NCBI GenBank assembly: GCA_964628055.1
Contig: CAZVNL010000003.1
Location: 32,558 to 96,557 of the forward strand
Direction: 5' to 3'
Source: CAZBEL01 sp964628055
GTDB taxonomy: Bacteria > Fidelibacterota > Marinisomatia > Marinisomatales > TCS56
DNA length: 64,000 bases
Part shown: piece after piece, positions 1 to 9,245 of the stretch
Layout: the number at the start of each line of letters is the position of its first letter
Position numbering within the stretch: the stretch's first letter is position 1
Notes under the pieces: generated by a model
Database searches by the model: none
Seen by the model: the letters and a program-made list of their open reading frames with translations, nothing else
What the model was told of the DNA's origin: nothing
Translations under genes and position numbers: made by a program

Positions 1-754
1 ACCCTTCCGCCGCTCGAATCATGGCTTCGGCTTCTCCCCGTGCCTTTGGAATAATATCGTTGCGATACCCTTCCGCTTGGTTAATCATGCGATTCTTATC
101 CTCTTTGGCCGAGGCCACGTCCTTGAATGCGGCAACTACCTGTTTGGGTGGGGAAACATCCTGAAGCTGCACAGCCACAACCTGAATCCCGGTCTTGTAC
201 TTGTCCAAAATCAACTGGAGTAATTCTTTGGATTCCTCCTGGATTTGCAACTTTCCGGTTGTGAGGGCTTGATCAATATCATGTCGGCCAATGACCGTGC
301 GGAGGGTGGCTTCGGAAGCTTCACGGACGGTCACCATAGGCCGTACAAAGTTGAACAAGTAATCGGCGGCGTTCTTGATTTTATATTGGACGATCAATTC
401 CGCATCGACAATGTTCTCATCGCCGGTGAGCATGAGACTTTCATTTTCCACCGTACGAAACTGGTTTTTACCCACCGACCGAAAACCGATTTCGATGCGC
501 TTTACCTCCATGACTTTAGGCGTGTCCACTACCTCAATGGGGTAAGGTAGATGGTAGTTCAACCCGGATTGGGCAATGCGGGTAAACTTACCAAAGGTTC
601 GAACGACGCCCATTTCATCAGGACCCACAACGTAGATTCCCGTGAGTAGCCAAATGATAAGGGCGATGCTTACAATGGGTATCACTCCCAGGGTAAGCAA
701 GCGTTCTGGGACGCGTATTTCGCGGTCCCCTACAATGATCCGTCGAAAGGCCAT
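1..754 (-). CDS. hflK: HflK, FtsH protease modulator (3' end beyond window)
   Basis: Reverse-strand reading from an ATG at 754 stays open to base 1, so only the N-terminal ~251 residues are present. A short cytoplasmic tail is followed by one hydrophobic segment (about residues 20-42, LGVIPIVSIALIIWLL) and then an SPFH/band-7 domain with GPDEMGVVRTFGKF, typical of HflK. HflK and HflC form a membrane complex that restrains FtsH; hflC would be expected just beyond the left edge. A GGGAGG ribosome site precedes the ATG. It lies 24 bp after rpoN on the same strand, so it may be the last part of the Kdo/LPS operon. A generic SPFH protein is the only alternative. Confidence 0.9.
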   Translation of the reverse strand, partial: MAFRRIIVGDREIRVPERLLTLGVIPIVSIALIIWLLTGIYVVGPDEMGVVRTFGKFTRIAQSGLNYHLPYPIEVVDTPKVMEVKRIEIGFRSVGKNQFRTVENESLMLTGDENIVDAELIVQYKIKNAADYLFNFVRPMVTVREASEATLRTVIGRHDIDQALTTGKLQIQEESKELLQLILDKYKTGIQVVAVQLQDVSPPKQVVAAFKDVASAKEDKNRMINQAEGYRNDIIPKARGEAEAMIRAAEG

Positions 755-778
755 ACAAATACCTCCCTTTTCTTTAGT

Positions 779-2128
779 TTAGAGGGTGCGACGCAACCTG
801 GCTACGGGATAGTGCAACTGTTCACGATACTTCGCCACGGTCCGGCGAGCCACCGGAAAACCACGCTCATTTAACAGGTGCATTAATTCAGCATCCGTGT
901 AAGGATGGTGCTTATCCTCTTGCTCAATGATTTCCTTCAAAGCCACTTTAATCTGGTGGGTACTTATCTCCTGGCCAGAGTCTAAAGTAAAGGATTCGGT
1001 GAAAAAAAACTTCAGTTCGTACACGCCGAAGGGGGTGTCCACGTATTTCCCTCTAGTGGAACGACTGATTGTAGAAATATCCATGCCGATATCGTCGGCA
1101 ATATCCTGGAGCTTCAGGGGTCGTAATTGATCCACAAGACCCTGGAAAAATTCTGGTTGGTGCGCAATAATCGCTTCCATGACTCGCACCAGGGTACGGC
1201 GACGTTGCTCGATAGCCTGGATGAACCAGTAGGCAGAATCCAATTTTTGCTTAAGGTACCTCTGGGCGGTCGCGTCCATTGGCCCTGTAGACTGAAACAT
1301 GGCCGCATACTGGCTATTGATACGCAAATCCGGCAACCAGTTGTCGTTCAGTAAAACCACCCACTTGCCATCTTGTTCCACAACTCTTAAATCGGGTATC
1401 ACCGTCTGGTCTTTGGTGAGGGATTGCCCCTCCCCGGGCCGGGGATTCAAATGGGAGATCACCTCCAATGCCTGGGTAAGTTCCTCCTCGGTACACCCGA
1501 GACTCCTCAGGATCGCTTCATAACGATGGTTGGCAAGGTTCTCAAACTGCTTAGCGATAATACGGTAAGCCAAACTCTCCGGATTCCCATCTAACTGCAC
1601 CAATAAACACTCGCGTAAATTCCGGGCCGCAATCCCAGGGGGATTCAAATGCTGAACGACTTTCAAAATACGTTCAACCTCGGCTTCTTCCCGGCCGTAC
1701 CGATCAGCTATGAGTACCAGGTCCACCGTGAGGTAACCGCGGTCGTCTATATTCCATAAAATCTCCAGGGCGATTTCCCGTTCCCAATCTTCCAGCTCAC
1801 ACAAGTCTAACTGCTCTACCAAATCGTCGCTAAAATCCCGCCGTTCGGGCAAGGGCATGTCTGGCGTTTCTTGTCGGGAATCGAACACCCGCGGCGGTTC
1901 AAACGTGTCCTCTCGCTCCCAATCCAATTCATTGGGAATCGTCTCTTCCGGGGTTGGGACTTCTTCCTCTACGGGAGATTCAACCGACTCCAGGACAGGA
2001 TTGGATTCCAATTCCTCAATAATCTTTTGTTCCAGGTTAATGGTGTTTAATTGCAACAGAGTCGCCTGCAAGATTTGCTGGGGTGAGAGGATTTGTTTCT
2101 GGGCTAACTTTTGCTCTAACCGTACCAT
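779..2128 (-). CDS. rpoN: RNA polymerase sigma-54 factor
   Basis: 449 aa, slightly shorter than the usual 470-500. The Gln/Leu-rich region I that contacts activators is at residues 1-45 (MVRLEQKLAQKQILSPQQI), followed by an acidic linker and the core-binding domain. The C-terminal RpoN box ARRTVAKYREQL, which reads the -24 element, is intact. Sigma-54 needs AAA+ enhancer-binding proteins to melt promoters; none is encoded in this window. The ATG lies 1 bp after the lptB stop, so the two are probably translationally coupled. The lptB-rpoN pairing is widespread in Gram-negative bacteria. Confidence 0.97.
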   Translation of the reverse strand: MVRLEQKLAQKQILSPQQILQATLLQLNTINLEQKIIEELESNPVLESVESPVEEEVPTPEETIPNELDWEREDTFEPPRVFDSRQETPDMPLPERRDFSDDLVEQLDLCELEDWEREIALEILWNIDDRGYLTVDLVLIADRYGREEAEVERILKVVQHLNPPGIAARNLRECLLVQLDGNPESLAYRIIAKQFENLANHRYEAILRSLGCTEEELTQALEVISHLNPRPGEGQSLTKDQTVIPDLRVVEQDGKWVVLLNDNWLPDLRINSQYAAMFQSTGPMDATAQRYLKQKLDSAYWFIQAIEQRRRTLVRVMEAIIAHQPEFFQGLVDQLRPLKLQDIADDIGMDISTISRSTRGKYVDTPFGVYELKFFFTESFTLDSGQEISTHQIKVALKEIIEQEDKHHPYTDAELMHLLNERGFPVARRTVAKYREQLHYPVARLRRTL

Positions 2129-2129
2129 C

Positions 2130-2867
2130 TCATCCCAGCTTGAACTGCTCTCCTAAATACAACCATCGCGCCTCGGGATCATTGGCTAAAAATTCAGAAG
2201 TCCCCGCCTTCAAAATCTGCCCCTCATAGAGGAGGTAGGAACGGTCCGTGATAGAAAGCGTCTCGCGCACATTATGATCAGTGATTAAAATTCCAATATT
2301 GCGATCTTTCAAACTATGAACCAGGGATTGGATATTCTCCACTGCAATGGGGTCCACACCGGCAAAAGGTTCATCCAAGAGAATGAAGTCCGGATCCAGG
2401 GCCAGGGTTCTACAAATCTCTACGCGCCGACGTTCACCACCAGAGAGGGTGTTGCCTTTATGTTTTCGCAAGTGGGTAATAGACAAGTCTTCCAGTACTT
2501 GGTCGATGCGCTCCTGCCGTTCCGTCTTACCCAACTTCGTTATTTCCAACACCAGGTGAATATTGTCTTCCACGGTTAACTTACCGAAAATAGAGGGTTC
2601 CTGGGACAGATACCCGATCCCCTGCCGAGACCTGCGATACATGGCGGCCTGGGTAATTTCTTCATCATCCAAAAATATCCGCCCGCGAGTAGGTTTGATC
2701 ATCCCCGTAATCATATAAAAGGTGGTGGTTTTGCCAGCACCGTTGGGACCTAAAAGTCCAATGATTTCGCCTTTCTTCACGTCTAAACTGACATCCGACA
2801 CGACCATGCGCTTACCATACTTTTTGTACAGTCCCTCGGCGCGTAAACGTTGGTGACTATTTTTCAT
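2130..2867 (-). CDS. lptB: LPS export ABC transporter ATPase LptB
   Basis: 245 aa. Walker A GPNGAGKTTTFYMITGM, Q-loop near LSQEPSIFGKLT, signature LSGGERRR, Walker B FILLDEPFAGVDP and the H-loop TDHNVRET are all intact. LptB powers extraction of LPS from the inner membrane together with LptF/LptG, which are not in this window. It overlaps the 3' end of lptC by 11 bp and is followed 1 bp later by rpoN. The DEPFAGVDP motif and this position make LptB much more likely than a generic ABC ATPase. Confidence 0.97.
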   Translation of the reverse strand: MKNSHQRLRAEGLYKKYGKRMVVSDVSLDVKKGEIIGLLGPNGAGKTTTFYMITGMIKPTRGRIFLDDEEITQAAMYRRSRQGIGYLSQEPSIFGKLTVEDNIHLVLEITKLGKTERQERIDQVLEDLSITHLRKHKGNTLSGGERRRVEICRTLALDPDFILLDEPFAGVDPIAVENIQSLVHSLKDRNIGILITDHNVRETLSITDRSYLLYEGQILKAGTSEFLANDPEARWLYLGEQFKLG

Positions 2868-3411
2868 CTTGCCCTCGCTGCGTTACGCCAGAAGGGTTTA
2901 GTATCTTCCAGTGTTCCAGGCTCACGTCGGACTCGAAACCTACACCATAAAGGGTATCCCCGTTTTCGGTGGTGAGCATGATGGGGTCGTCGGTGTAGAT
3001 CATCTCTAACGCGGAATTCCACGCCAAGGTGTCCGTAAACAGGGTAACGCCACTGTCCGACTCCACGATCACCTCCTGTATCGCAGTCATAAAGTTGGAT
3101 TTTTCATCCACTTCGGCCCGCTGAGATACCAACTTGGTCGTATGAACTTCCCTGGTATTGTAAAAATCAGCCTCCACGCCCTGATCCAAAAGAATGTACT
3201 GTTTTTGGCTATATTTCTCTAAATGTCCCGAGCGTACTACCGCTCGCTGCAACCCCTCGTTCGTGAGGAAAATCGTAACCCCCCAGCTTTCCTGGTCAGG
3301 CCGCCCTTCCCGGCTCTCTCCCTGGGGTACGGAACCGGGAGAGGAGCACGACATAACGAATAAGCTAGCGAGCAGGAAAGCGAAGGCTAATACGGGACGA
3401 AAAAAGTGCAT
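2857..3411 (-). CDS. lptC: LPS export periplasmic protein LptC (lipoprotein-like)
   Basis: 184 aa with an N-terminal hydrophobic stretch ending in a lipobox-like FVMSC at residues 18-22, so the protein may be lipid-anchored where classical LptC keeps a transmembrane anchor. The rest is a beta-strand-rich LptC/OstA-like domain of the usual length. LptC receives LPS from LptB2FG and passes it to LptA. It sits between kdsC and lptB, where lptC is expected. No separate lptA follows. Identification rests on length, fold-like pattern and position more than on strong motifs. Confidence 0.8.
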   Translation of the reverse strand: MHFFRPVLAFAFLLASLFVMSCSSPGSVPQGESREGRPDQESWGVTIFLTNEGLQRAVVRSGHLEKYSQKQYILLDQGVEADFYNTREVHTTKLVSQRAEVDEKSNFMTAIQEVIVESDSGVTLFTDTLAWNSALEMIYTDDPIMLTTENGDTLYGVGFESDVSLEHWKILNPSGVTQRGQDEK

Positions 3412-3432
3412 TGTTCCCCACCTTCGGAATAG

Positions 3433-3987
3433 TCATCCATCTTCCACCCGCTCTAAAAGCTCGGCCTTTAATTTTTCAACCACTTCCGTATAGATTCCCC
3501 GTTGCCGTAGAATCCAGTCCACCGCTTCCCGGAAAGCCCCTTCACCTCCCCGCGCTCCCGTCGTGTAGACAGCTACGGTTTTTACGGGTTCGTACGCATT
3601 ACGCACCGCGATGGGTAGCCCCACGCGCTCCATGACAGAAATATCCACCAAGTCATCCCCCAAGTAGGCAACGGCATCTTCTTTGAGATTATATTTTTTT
3701 AGCAGGGAAAGATATGGTTTTAATTTATTGAGACACCCGTTGTATACATCCTGAATCCCTAATTCTTGGGCACGATTAGCTGTAGCGAGTGAGTGACGCC
3801 CGGAAAGGAAAGCAATTCGTAATCCTGCGGTGCGGGCCAGGGCTACACCGGCACCATCAGCAATACAGAACCGCTTCATCTCCGCGCCTTCTTCTCCCAG
3901 ATAAACCGACCCGTCCGTGAGGACACCATCCACATCGGAGATAACCAGTTCAATTTTTGAACAACGCTCTCTAAACTCACCGGACAC
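3433..3987 (-). CDS. kdsC: 3-deoxy-D-manno-octulosonate 8-phosphate phosphatase KdsC
   Basis: 184 aa HAD phosphatase. Motif I is VISDVDGVLTDG (residues ~15-26), motif II lies at AFLSGRHS, and the motif III/IV region is VAYLGDDLVDISVM. It lacks a large cap, as in tetrameric KdsC. It removes phosphate from Kdo-8-P made by KdsA, giving free Kdo for KdsB. The start is a GTG inside the last codons of kdsA (11-bp overlap), consistent with coupled translation. Confidence 0.96.
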   Translation of the reverse strand: MSGEFRERCSKIELVISDVDGVLTDGSVYLGEEGAEMKRFCIADGAGVALARTAGLRIAFLSGRHSLATANRAQELGIQDVYNGCLNKLKPYLSLLKKYNLKEDAVAYLGDDLVDISVMERVGLPIAVRNAYEPVKTVAVYTTGARGGEGAFREAVDWILRQRGIYTEVVEKLKAELLERVEDG

Positions 3988-4810
3988 GGTTAACCACTAC
4001 CTCGCGAATGCGTATTAAATCGGTAAGTAAAGGGGTCAATTGATCCAGCGGCCATTGCGTGGCGGCGTCGGATTTGGCTTGGGAAGGATTGTCGTGTACC
4101 TCCATGAAAATGCCATCGCAACCCACGGCAACTGCAGAGCGGGCCAGGGCCGGAATGAACTCCCGGGACCCACCGGTTTCCCCGGCTCCCGAACCAGGTA
4201 TTTGAGCGCTGTGTGTAGCGTCGAATATCACCGGGTATCCCGTCCTCTGCATGATGAGAATGGACCGCATATCCGACACCATGTCCTGGTAACCAAAAGT
4301 AGTCCCGCGGTCAGTGAGTAGAATGCGGTGGTTGTCCGTACTTTCGATTTTAGCGACTACATGTTCCATCTTATAAGGCGCCAGGAACTGGCCTTTCTTT
4401 ACGTTCACCACTTTTCCCGCCCGACCCACCGCCAGCACCAAATCAGTCTGCCGGCAGAGAAAGGCTGGAATCTGTAGGACATCGGCGACTTCGGCCACGG
4501 CCGTCACTTGCTCAGGAAGGTGAACATCCGTTAAAACCGGGACTCCCACGGTGTCTTTTACCTCTGCCAGGATAACGAGGCCTTCCTCCAAGCCCGGTCC
4601 GCGGAAAGAATCCAGGGCGGTACGGTTAGCTTTATCAAAGGAACTCTTAAAGATGTACGGAAGGTCTAATTGCCGGGCGATGGCGGCGATGGCAGAGGCC
4701 ATTTTCAACGCATGGTCACGGCTCTCAATAACGCAGGGGCCTGCAATGAGCGGCATGGCCTCGGTGCCAAAACGGACACCCTCAATATTAATATGTTTAG
4801 ACGACGGCAT
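3977..4810 (-). CDS. kdsA: 3-deoxy-8-phosphooctulonate synthase KdsA
   Basis: 277 aa. It condenses PEP with D-arabinose 5-phosphate to Kdo-8-phosphate. Family landmarks are AGPCVIESRDHALKMA near the N-terminus, FKSSFDKANR, LTDVHLPEQ, VNVKKGQFLAPYKM, LTDRGTTFGYQ and FDATHSAQIPG. The Asn after VV in VVNVKKGQ at the position that is Cys in metal-dependent enzymes suggests the metal-independent subtype (family knowledge). It starts with ATG 69 bp after pyrG ends upstream in the transcript. Confidence 0.97.
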   Translation of the reverse strand: MPSSKHINIEGVRFGTEAMPLIAGPCVIESRDHALKMASAIAAIARQLDLPYIFKSSFDKANRTALDSFRGPGLEEGLVILAEVKDTVGVPVLTDVHLPEQVTAVAEVADVLQIPAFLCRQTDLVLAVGRAGKVVNVKKGQFLAPYKMEHVVAKIESTDNHRILLTDRGTTFGYQDMVSDMRSILIMQRTGYPVIFDATHSAQIPGSGAGETGGSREFIPALARSAVAVGCDGIFMEVHDNPSQAKSDAATQWPLDQLTPLLTDLIRIREVVVNRVR

Positions 4811-4879
4811 GATTTTTGTTGAACTACGTTAATTGAAAATACCCACAAATAGCCTAAAGGGCCAAATGGGGATTAAATA

Positions 4880-6502
4880 TCAAGGAGTATGTTTGCCGTT
4901 TACTGCCGCTGCCACAAACTCGCGAAACAGGGGATGAGCCCGGTTGACCCGGCTCTTCAATTCAGGATGAAACTGGCTGGCTACAAACCAGGGATGGTCG
5001 GGTAGCTCGATGATCTCAATCAGGTTTAGCTCCGGGTTGACGCCGGAGACGATCAGGCCGTGTTTTTCCAGACGCTTCCGGTAGCGGTTGTTCACTTCCC
5101 AGCGGTGACGATGGCGTTCGGATACACGACGCTTTTGATAGGCGCGGAAGGCCCAAGTGCCAGGCGTAATTTCACAGGGGTACGCTCCCAAACGCATGGT
5201 GCCCCCTTTCAGTTTCAGGGCCCGCTGGGATTCCATGAGATCGATCACCGGATAAGGAGCACGGGGATTGAATTCGGTACTATTGGCCTGTTTCAAACCG
5301 CACACGTTACGGGCGAATTCAATAACGGCACATTGCAACCCCAAGCAAATCCCCAAGAAGGGAATTTTTTGCTCCCGGGCATACTGGCAAGCCAAAATTT
5401 TACCTTCGGAACCCCGGGTTCCAAATCCCGGCAGGAGTAGAATGCCATCCACCGAATCAAGCGCTGCCTCCACCGCCTGCATATCGCCCAAGCTCTCAGT
5501 ATGAACCCACTCCAGATTTACGCGAGTGTCATTCTCTACACCAGCATGAATAAACGCCTCCAAAACACTCTTATAGGCATCGGGTAGTTCGTTGTACTTC
5601 CCGCACATGGCAATTTTTACCTGTCGCGAGGGATGGTGATAATGATTGATAAAGGTGCGTAATTCCTCCACCTGGGGGTGGCCGGTAAGTTGCAATCGCT
5701 CGACGATAAGTTCACCTACTGCTTGGTCATGGAGCACTAAAGGCACTTCGTAGATACTCTCCACTTCTCGACCTTCGATGACGTGCCGGGGGGTGACATT
5801 ACAAAACAGAGCGATCTTATCCCGAACGGCGGGTGTAATGGGGTATTCCGAACGACATAGGATGATATCCGGTGAAAGACCAATTTCACGCAACTTCATG
5901 ACCGAGTGCTGAGTGGGTTTGGTCTTTAATTCCTCACTGGCTTTTACGTACGGTACTAACGTGACATGGACAATGAGATGATTATGATATCCCACTTCCA
6001 CTGACAACTGACGGATGGCCTCTAAAAAGGGTAGGCTTTCTATATCACCCACCGTTCCTCCCACTTCGCAAATAACCACGTCATAACGTCTGGGTGTGTT
6101 CACCTCCTTAATGCGGCGTTTCAATTCATCCGTGATGTGAGGGATCACCTGGATGGTTTCGCCTAAGAAATCTCCCCGCCGCTCACGGTCCAACACGGTA
6201 CTATAAATCTGGCCGGTGGTGGCATTATTGGCGCGGCTCATATCCACGTCAATAAAGCGTTCGTAGTGGCCCAAGTCCAAATCCGTCTCGGATCCATCGT
6301 CCAAGACAAATACTTCTCCATGCTGATAAGGATTCATGGTACCGGGATCCACATTCAAGTAGGGGTCCAGCTTGAGAATCGTAACCCGCAAGCCCATACT
6401 CTTTAATAAATATCCCAAAGAGGCGGCGGCAATCCCCTTTCCTAAACCGGAAATAACCCCGCCTAGAATGAAAATGTATTTTACGGGTCGCTTTGGGGTC
6501 AC
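4880..6502 (-). CDS. pyrG: CTP synthase (glutamine hydrolysing)
   Basis: About 540 aa from a GTG at 6502. The N-terminal amidoligase carries the P-loop GGVISGLGKG and the glutaminase domain has GICLGLQCA (nucleophile Cys) with the catalytic His-Glu in FHPELKSR. It makes CTP from UTP, ATP and glutamine; CTP is the co-substrate of KdsB encoded next door. The reading frame stays open to a TTG at 6550 that would overlap kdsB by 11 bp and add 16 residues. I prefer the GTG because AGGA sits 6-7 bases before it and the length then matches the family. The family P-loop is usually VSSLGKG; here one Ser is Gly. Confidence 0.96.
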   Translation of the reverse strand: MTPKRPVKYIFILGGVISGLGKGIAAASLGYLLKSMGLRVTILKLDPYLNVDPGTMNPYQHGEVFVLDDGSETDLDLGHYERFIDVDMSRANNATTGQIYSTVLDRERRGDFLGETIQVIPHITDELKRRIKEVNTPRRYDVVICEVGGTVGDIESLPFLEAIRQLSVEVGYHNHLIVHVTLVPYVKASEELKTKPTQHSVMKLREIGLSPDIILCRSEYPITPAVRDKIALFCNVTPRHVIEGREVESIYEVPLVLHDQAVGELIVERLQLTGHPQVEELRTFINHYHHPSRQVKIAMCGKYNELPDAYKSVLEAFIHAGVENDTRVNLEWVHTESLGDMQAVEAALDSVDGILLLPGFGTRGSEGKILACQYAREQKIPFLGICLGLQCAVIEFARNVCGLKQANSTEFNPRAPYPVIDLMESQRALKLKGGTMRLGAYPCEITPGTWAFRAYQKRRVSERHRHRWEVNNRYRKRLEKHGLIVSGVNPELNLIEIIELPDHPWFVASQFHPELKSRVNRAHPLFREFVAAAVNGKHTP

Positions 6503-6539
6503 GATCTTCCTGGTATCTCCAAAACGTGATTTGGACTCT

Positions 6540-7253
6540 TCAAGCGCCAAGATCCTTTTTCTCCTGCAGTAGTACTTTCAGGTCTTCCGGTGTGTCCACC
6601 CCTCGGTAAGGGAAATCAGTTAAAACCGCATAAATCGGTATGCCATGATCCAGGGCGCGTAGTTGCTCGAGGCGCTGCCGGCGCTCATTGACCGTTGGCG
6701 ACAGGGACGTGAACTTCAACAATACTGTTTTACGAAAGGCATACAAACCAAGGTGCCGGTAATAACCACCGATTTCAAAATTCTCAGGTTTCCTGCGGAA
6801 GGCCACCGCCTTTTGTTCTTCATCCAATAACACCTTCACTACATTAGGATTGATGATATCCTCCGGAGCCAACTCCGTAGAAACAGCCGTGACCATCTGA
6901 ACCTTCGGCGTGGTAAAGGCCAATACCATGCGATCGATGACTGTAGGGTGGAGGAAAGGTTCGTCGGCCTGTATATTGACAACTATTTCCGCCTCCAAAT
7001 CCCGTACTACGGCAGCAACCCGATCAGTCCCGGACGGTAAATCCGGGTCGGTCATAGCTATGGGTAAGTTAAAGGGTTCCAGAGCGCGTTGGGTTTCTTC
7101 GTTATCAATAGCGACAATCACCTTCTCCAGAGATGAAGCTTGCCGGGCCCGCTCGTACACTTGCACAACCATTGGTTTATCTTCGATGAGGGCAAGAATT
7201 TTTTGGGGGAAACGGGTAGAGTGAAGGCGCGCGGGTATGACCCCTACGTTCAC
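6540..7253 (-). CDS. kdsB: CMP-Kdo synthetase (3-deoxy-manno-octulosonate cytidylyltransferase)
   Basis: 237 aa. It activates Kdo with CTP for lipid A glycosylation. Recognisable are the N-terminal nucleotide-binding IPARLHSTRFPQKIL, the VNIQADEPF motif and the C-terminal DFPYRGVDTPEDL. The start is a GTG at 7253. It is the first gene of a block read kdsB-pyrG-kdsA-kdsC-lptC-lptB-rpoN-hflK, a grouping that couples Kdo synthesis, CTP supply and LPS export. Confidence 0.97.
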   Translation of the reverse strand: MNVGVIPARLHSTRFPQKILALIEDKPMVVQVYERARQASSLEKVIVAIDNEETQRALEPFNLPIAMTDPDLPSGTDRVAAVVRDLEAEIVVNIQADEPFLHPTVIDRMVLAFTTPKVQMVTAVSTELAPEDIINPNVVKVLLDEEQKAVAFRRKPENFEIGGYYRHLGLYAFRKTVLLKFTSLSPTVNERRQRLEQLRALDHGIPIYAVLTDFPYRGVDTPEDLKVLLQEKKDLGA

Positions 7254-7548
7254 AATTATTGGTCCCCGATCACCATAGGAGATTCATAAAAAATAGAGCG
7301 ACGAATATACCACCCCTTACAGCAAGGAGTATGAGGATCGACCGACCAAGGATCCGTCTTAGACACCCGTTCGGTGCCATAAATCGTGTTTAGCCCCACC
7401 ATGAGTTACAAAACTAAGGGCTGAATTTAGCGTGGGTCGAGTAAGATATTTGAGGGAAAAATACGACGCCAGAATATCGTCTCATTACCCGAGTTTGGCC
7501 CTCGAGAACCCCGACTAAGAAGAGAAACGATTTAAACTTAGGGGCTAA
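7254..7548. other. Intergenic region, no gene seen
   Basis: About 295 bp between kdsB and the TPR regulator, both minus strand. It must hold the promoter of the Kdo operon, but I could not pick a convincing -35/-10 pair. No tRNA-like or ORF signal is visible. A weak imperfect direct repeat (GGGCTGAATTTAGCGTG near 7428 and GGGGCTAATTAAGCGTG near 7541, the latter ending inside the TPR gene) is the only pattern noted. Confidence 0.4.
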
Positions 7549-9099
7549 TTAAGCGTGCAGTCTGGTGGTCGATTCGTAGCTGGGATCAGGCTCCTGTAGA
7601 TGTTTGGTCCGCTCGATGATCATGGGATAACTCAGATTAAGTACCTGCCCAAGCACCGTTTTATTGTAGCCATATTTTCGGTGGAGATACCGGAAAAAGT
7701 CTCGGCTGAACGTCTGATTCAACTCCTTCCAGGAAAGATCCTTGTGGCCATAGATGTAACCTTTCAGGGAATCTACAACCTGTTCCTCCGGTATTTTCGG
7801 ATGGGGTCTACGATAATCCGGGAACTTAAAACCCCGTTTGATGAGCTTGGCCTGCATGGAATAGAAGGTCGTTTGTTTAATCTGTAACCGGTGGAAGAAG
7901 GCCTCCCGCGATGGGGCCCATCGACGCTGCCATATGATCACGTTGTAATGGAAAATATCCCTGATTTGCACCCAGGTCTTTCCCTCGGTATATGCAAACA
8001 CAGATTCCAGGGTAGGAGCGGGAGCGGCAACAGGGATGAAACGCTGCAACAATTCCACGTATTCTTCCACTACGCGTAGGCGGGAACCGGTGAGACTAAG
8101 GCCCTGGCTCACCTGATCAATGGTGGCCTCATATCCACGTTGATAATAGTGACGCGCCTTCAACGGCTGGTGGAGGTACCGATCGTAGACTTCCCCGATG
8201 AAACGGTATTCTTCCGGTATTTGAGAGATGACGTTGTGATCCAGACTGATATCTAAAGCCTGGAGACAAAACTCAACGGCATCCACGTAATCTTCTTGTT
8301 TGAACCGTAGATACGCCAGGTTCTCATGGATGTAGGCCTTCAAGTAATAGCTCTCTACTGTCTCCAGCACAGCCTTCAACTGATACTCGGCCTCTTCGTA
8401 CTTGCCCTGCATGACGTAAAAATATCCAATGGAATTATTCACCATCCAAATGAGATAGTGGTACGGGCCTTTTTCGGCCAAGCGTAAAGCCCCGGCCAAT
8501 AACTTCTTCGCCTTGGCATATTTCCCCTCTCTAATCGCCACATGACCCGAACGATGCAAAGCAAGTATATATTGCATCGTATAGGGTTTCAGTTGCTTGA
8601 CGAGATCCTGTAGATGTTTAGATTTCTGACCGAAATAATCAACCTTGATACACTCAATTTGATACTCGGCGAATAAATTCAAGGTTGGTGACGAAGCGTA
8701 CTTCTTCGCTAAGATGAAATTGTTCAATGCTAGACCATATTCTTTTACCAAGCGGCAATAAAGCCCTACCTCATAGTGTACATAGGCTAAGACTTCATCC
8801 TCACTCGGATTATCCAAGGTGGTATTATTTCTCGTAGCAATATTCATGGCTTCATCTAAAAGCTGTTTCGTGGCAACCAAGTTACCCTCCAGGGAATATA
8901 CCTTGGCCTTTCCAGCTAAAATAAATGCCCGTAAGCGTTCGTCGATAATGGCCTCAGGATTAAATTGCACAAACATCTCCTTCAAACGGGTAGGATCGTA
9001 GAATCCTAACTGTCCGAAAAATACCAACTGTTCCTTGAGATGATACTCCGGCAACTGCTCTAAAGCCCAATCATTGACTCTTTTTGGTCTGGTATTCAT
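7549..9099 (-). CDS. TPR-repeat protein with C-terminal Fis-like helix-turn-helix
   Basis: 516 aa from an ATG at 9099 preceded by GAGAGG nine bases upstream; a TTG two codons earlier is less likely. Residues ~30-370 are helical hairpins of the tetratricopeptide type (for example GYFYVMQGKYEEAEYQL and HENLAYLRFKQEDYVDAVEF). Residues ~466-502 (FFRYLHRKYGYNKTVLGQVL then LSYPMIIERTKHL) resemble a Fis-type HTH, and residues ~375-425 may be a second divergent copy. There is no signal peptide, AAA+ or kinase domain. I infer a cytoplasmic DNA-binding regulator sensing a ligand or peptide through its TPR superhelix; no named family was recognised. The neighbouring lipoprotein gene on the same strand is a possible target. 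Confidence 0.6.
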   Translation of the reverse strand: MNTRPKRVNDWALEQLPEYHLKEQLVFFGQLGFYDPTRLKEMFVQFNPEAIIDERLRAFILAGKAKVYSLEGNLVATKQLLDEAMNIATRNNTTLDNPSEDEVLAYVHYEVGLYCRLVKEYGLALNNFILAKKYASSPTLNLFAEYQIECIKVDYFGQKSKHLQDLVKQLKPYTMQYILALHRSGHVAIREGKYAKAKKLLAGALRLAEKGPYHYLIWMVNNSIGYFYVMQGKYEEAEYQLKAVLETVESYYLKAYIHENLAYLRFKQEDYVDAVEFCLQALDISLDHNVISQIPEEYRFIGEVYDRYLHQPLKARHYYQRGYEATIDQVSQGLSLTGSRLRVVEEYVELLQRFIPVAAPAPTLESVFAYTEGKTWVQIRDIFHYNVIIWQRRWAPSREAFFHRLQIKQTTFYSMQAKLIKRGFKFPDYRRPHPKIPEEQVVDSLKGYIYGHKDLSWKELNQTFSRDFFRYLHRKYGYNKTVLGQVLNLSYPMIIERTKHLQEPDPSYESTTRLHA

Positions 9100-9209
9100 T
9101 TTCAAAGCCCTCTCAGTACTATTTTTTTAAGCCATGGTGACAGGTTCTGCTCTTCAATGCTATCACTTCCCTCAGAAAGTGTATTCAACAACTAGCATCT
9201 TCAAGGAGT

Positions 9210-9245
9210 GCAGAGTAGCAATTGGCCAAACAATTGCTACTCTGC
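9210..9245. repeat. Perfect 15-bp inverted repeat with 6-base loop
   Basis: GCAGAGTAGCAATTG at 9210-9224 is repeated as its exact reverse complement at 9231-9245, separated by GCCAAA. It lies between the lipoprotein gene and the TPR regulator gene, both transcribed leftwards. No T-run follows on either strand, so it is not a standard intrinsic terminator. It could be a transcript-stabilising or terminating hairpin after the lipoprotein gene, an operator, or a remnant of a small mobile element. The flanking DNA is AT-rich. Confidence 0.8.

Noticed and set aside
5060..5440. 126-residue plus-strand frame inside pyrG
   Set aside because: It is antisense to a strongly conserved CTP synthase gene and shows no independent coding signal.
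7254..7548. Imperfect repeats near kdsB as an attachment site
   Set aside because: The similarity is short and imperfect, and no integrase, tRNA or mobile gene is nearby.
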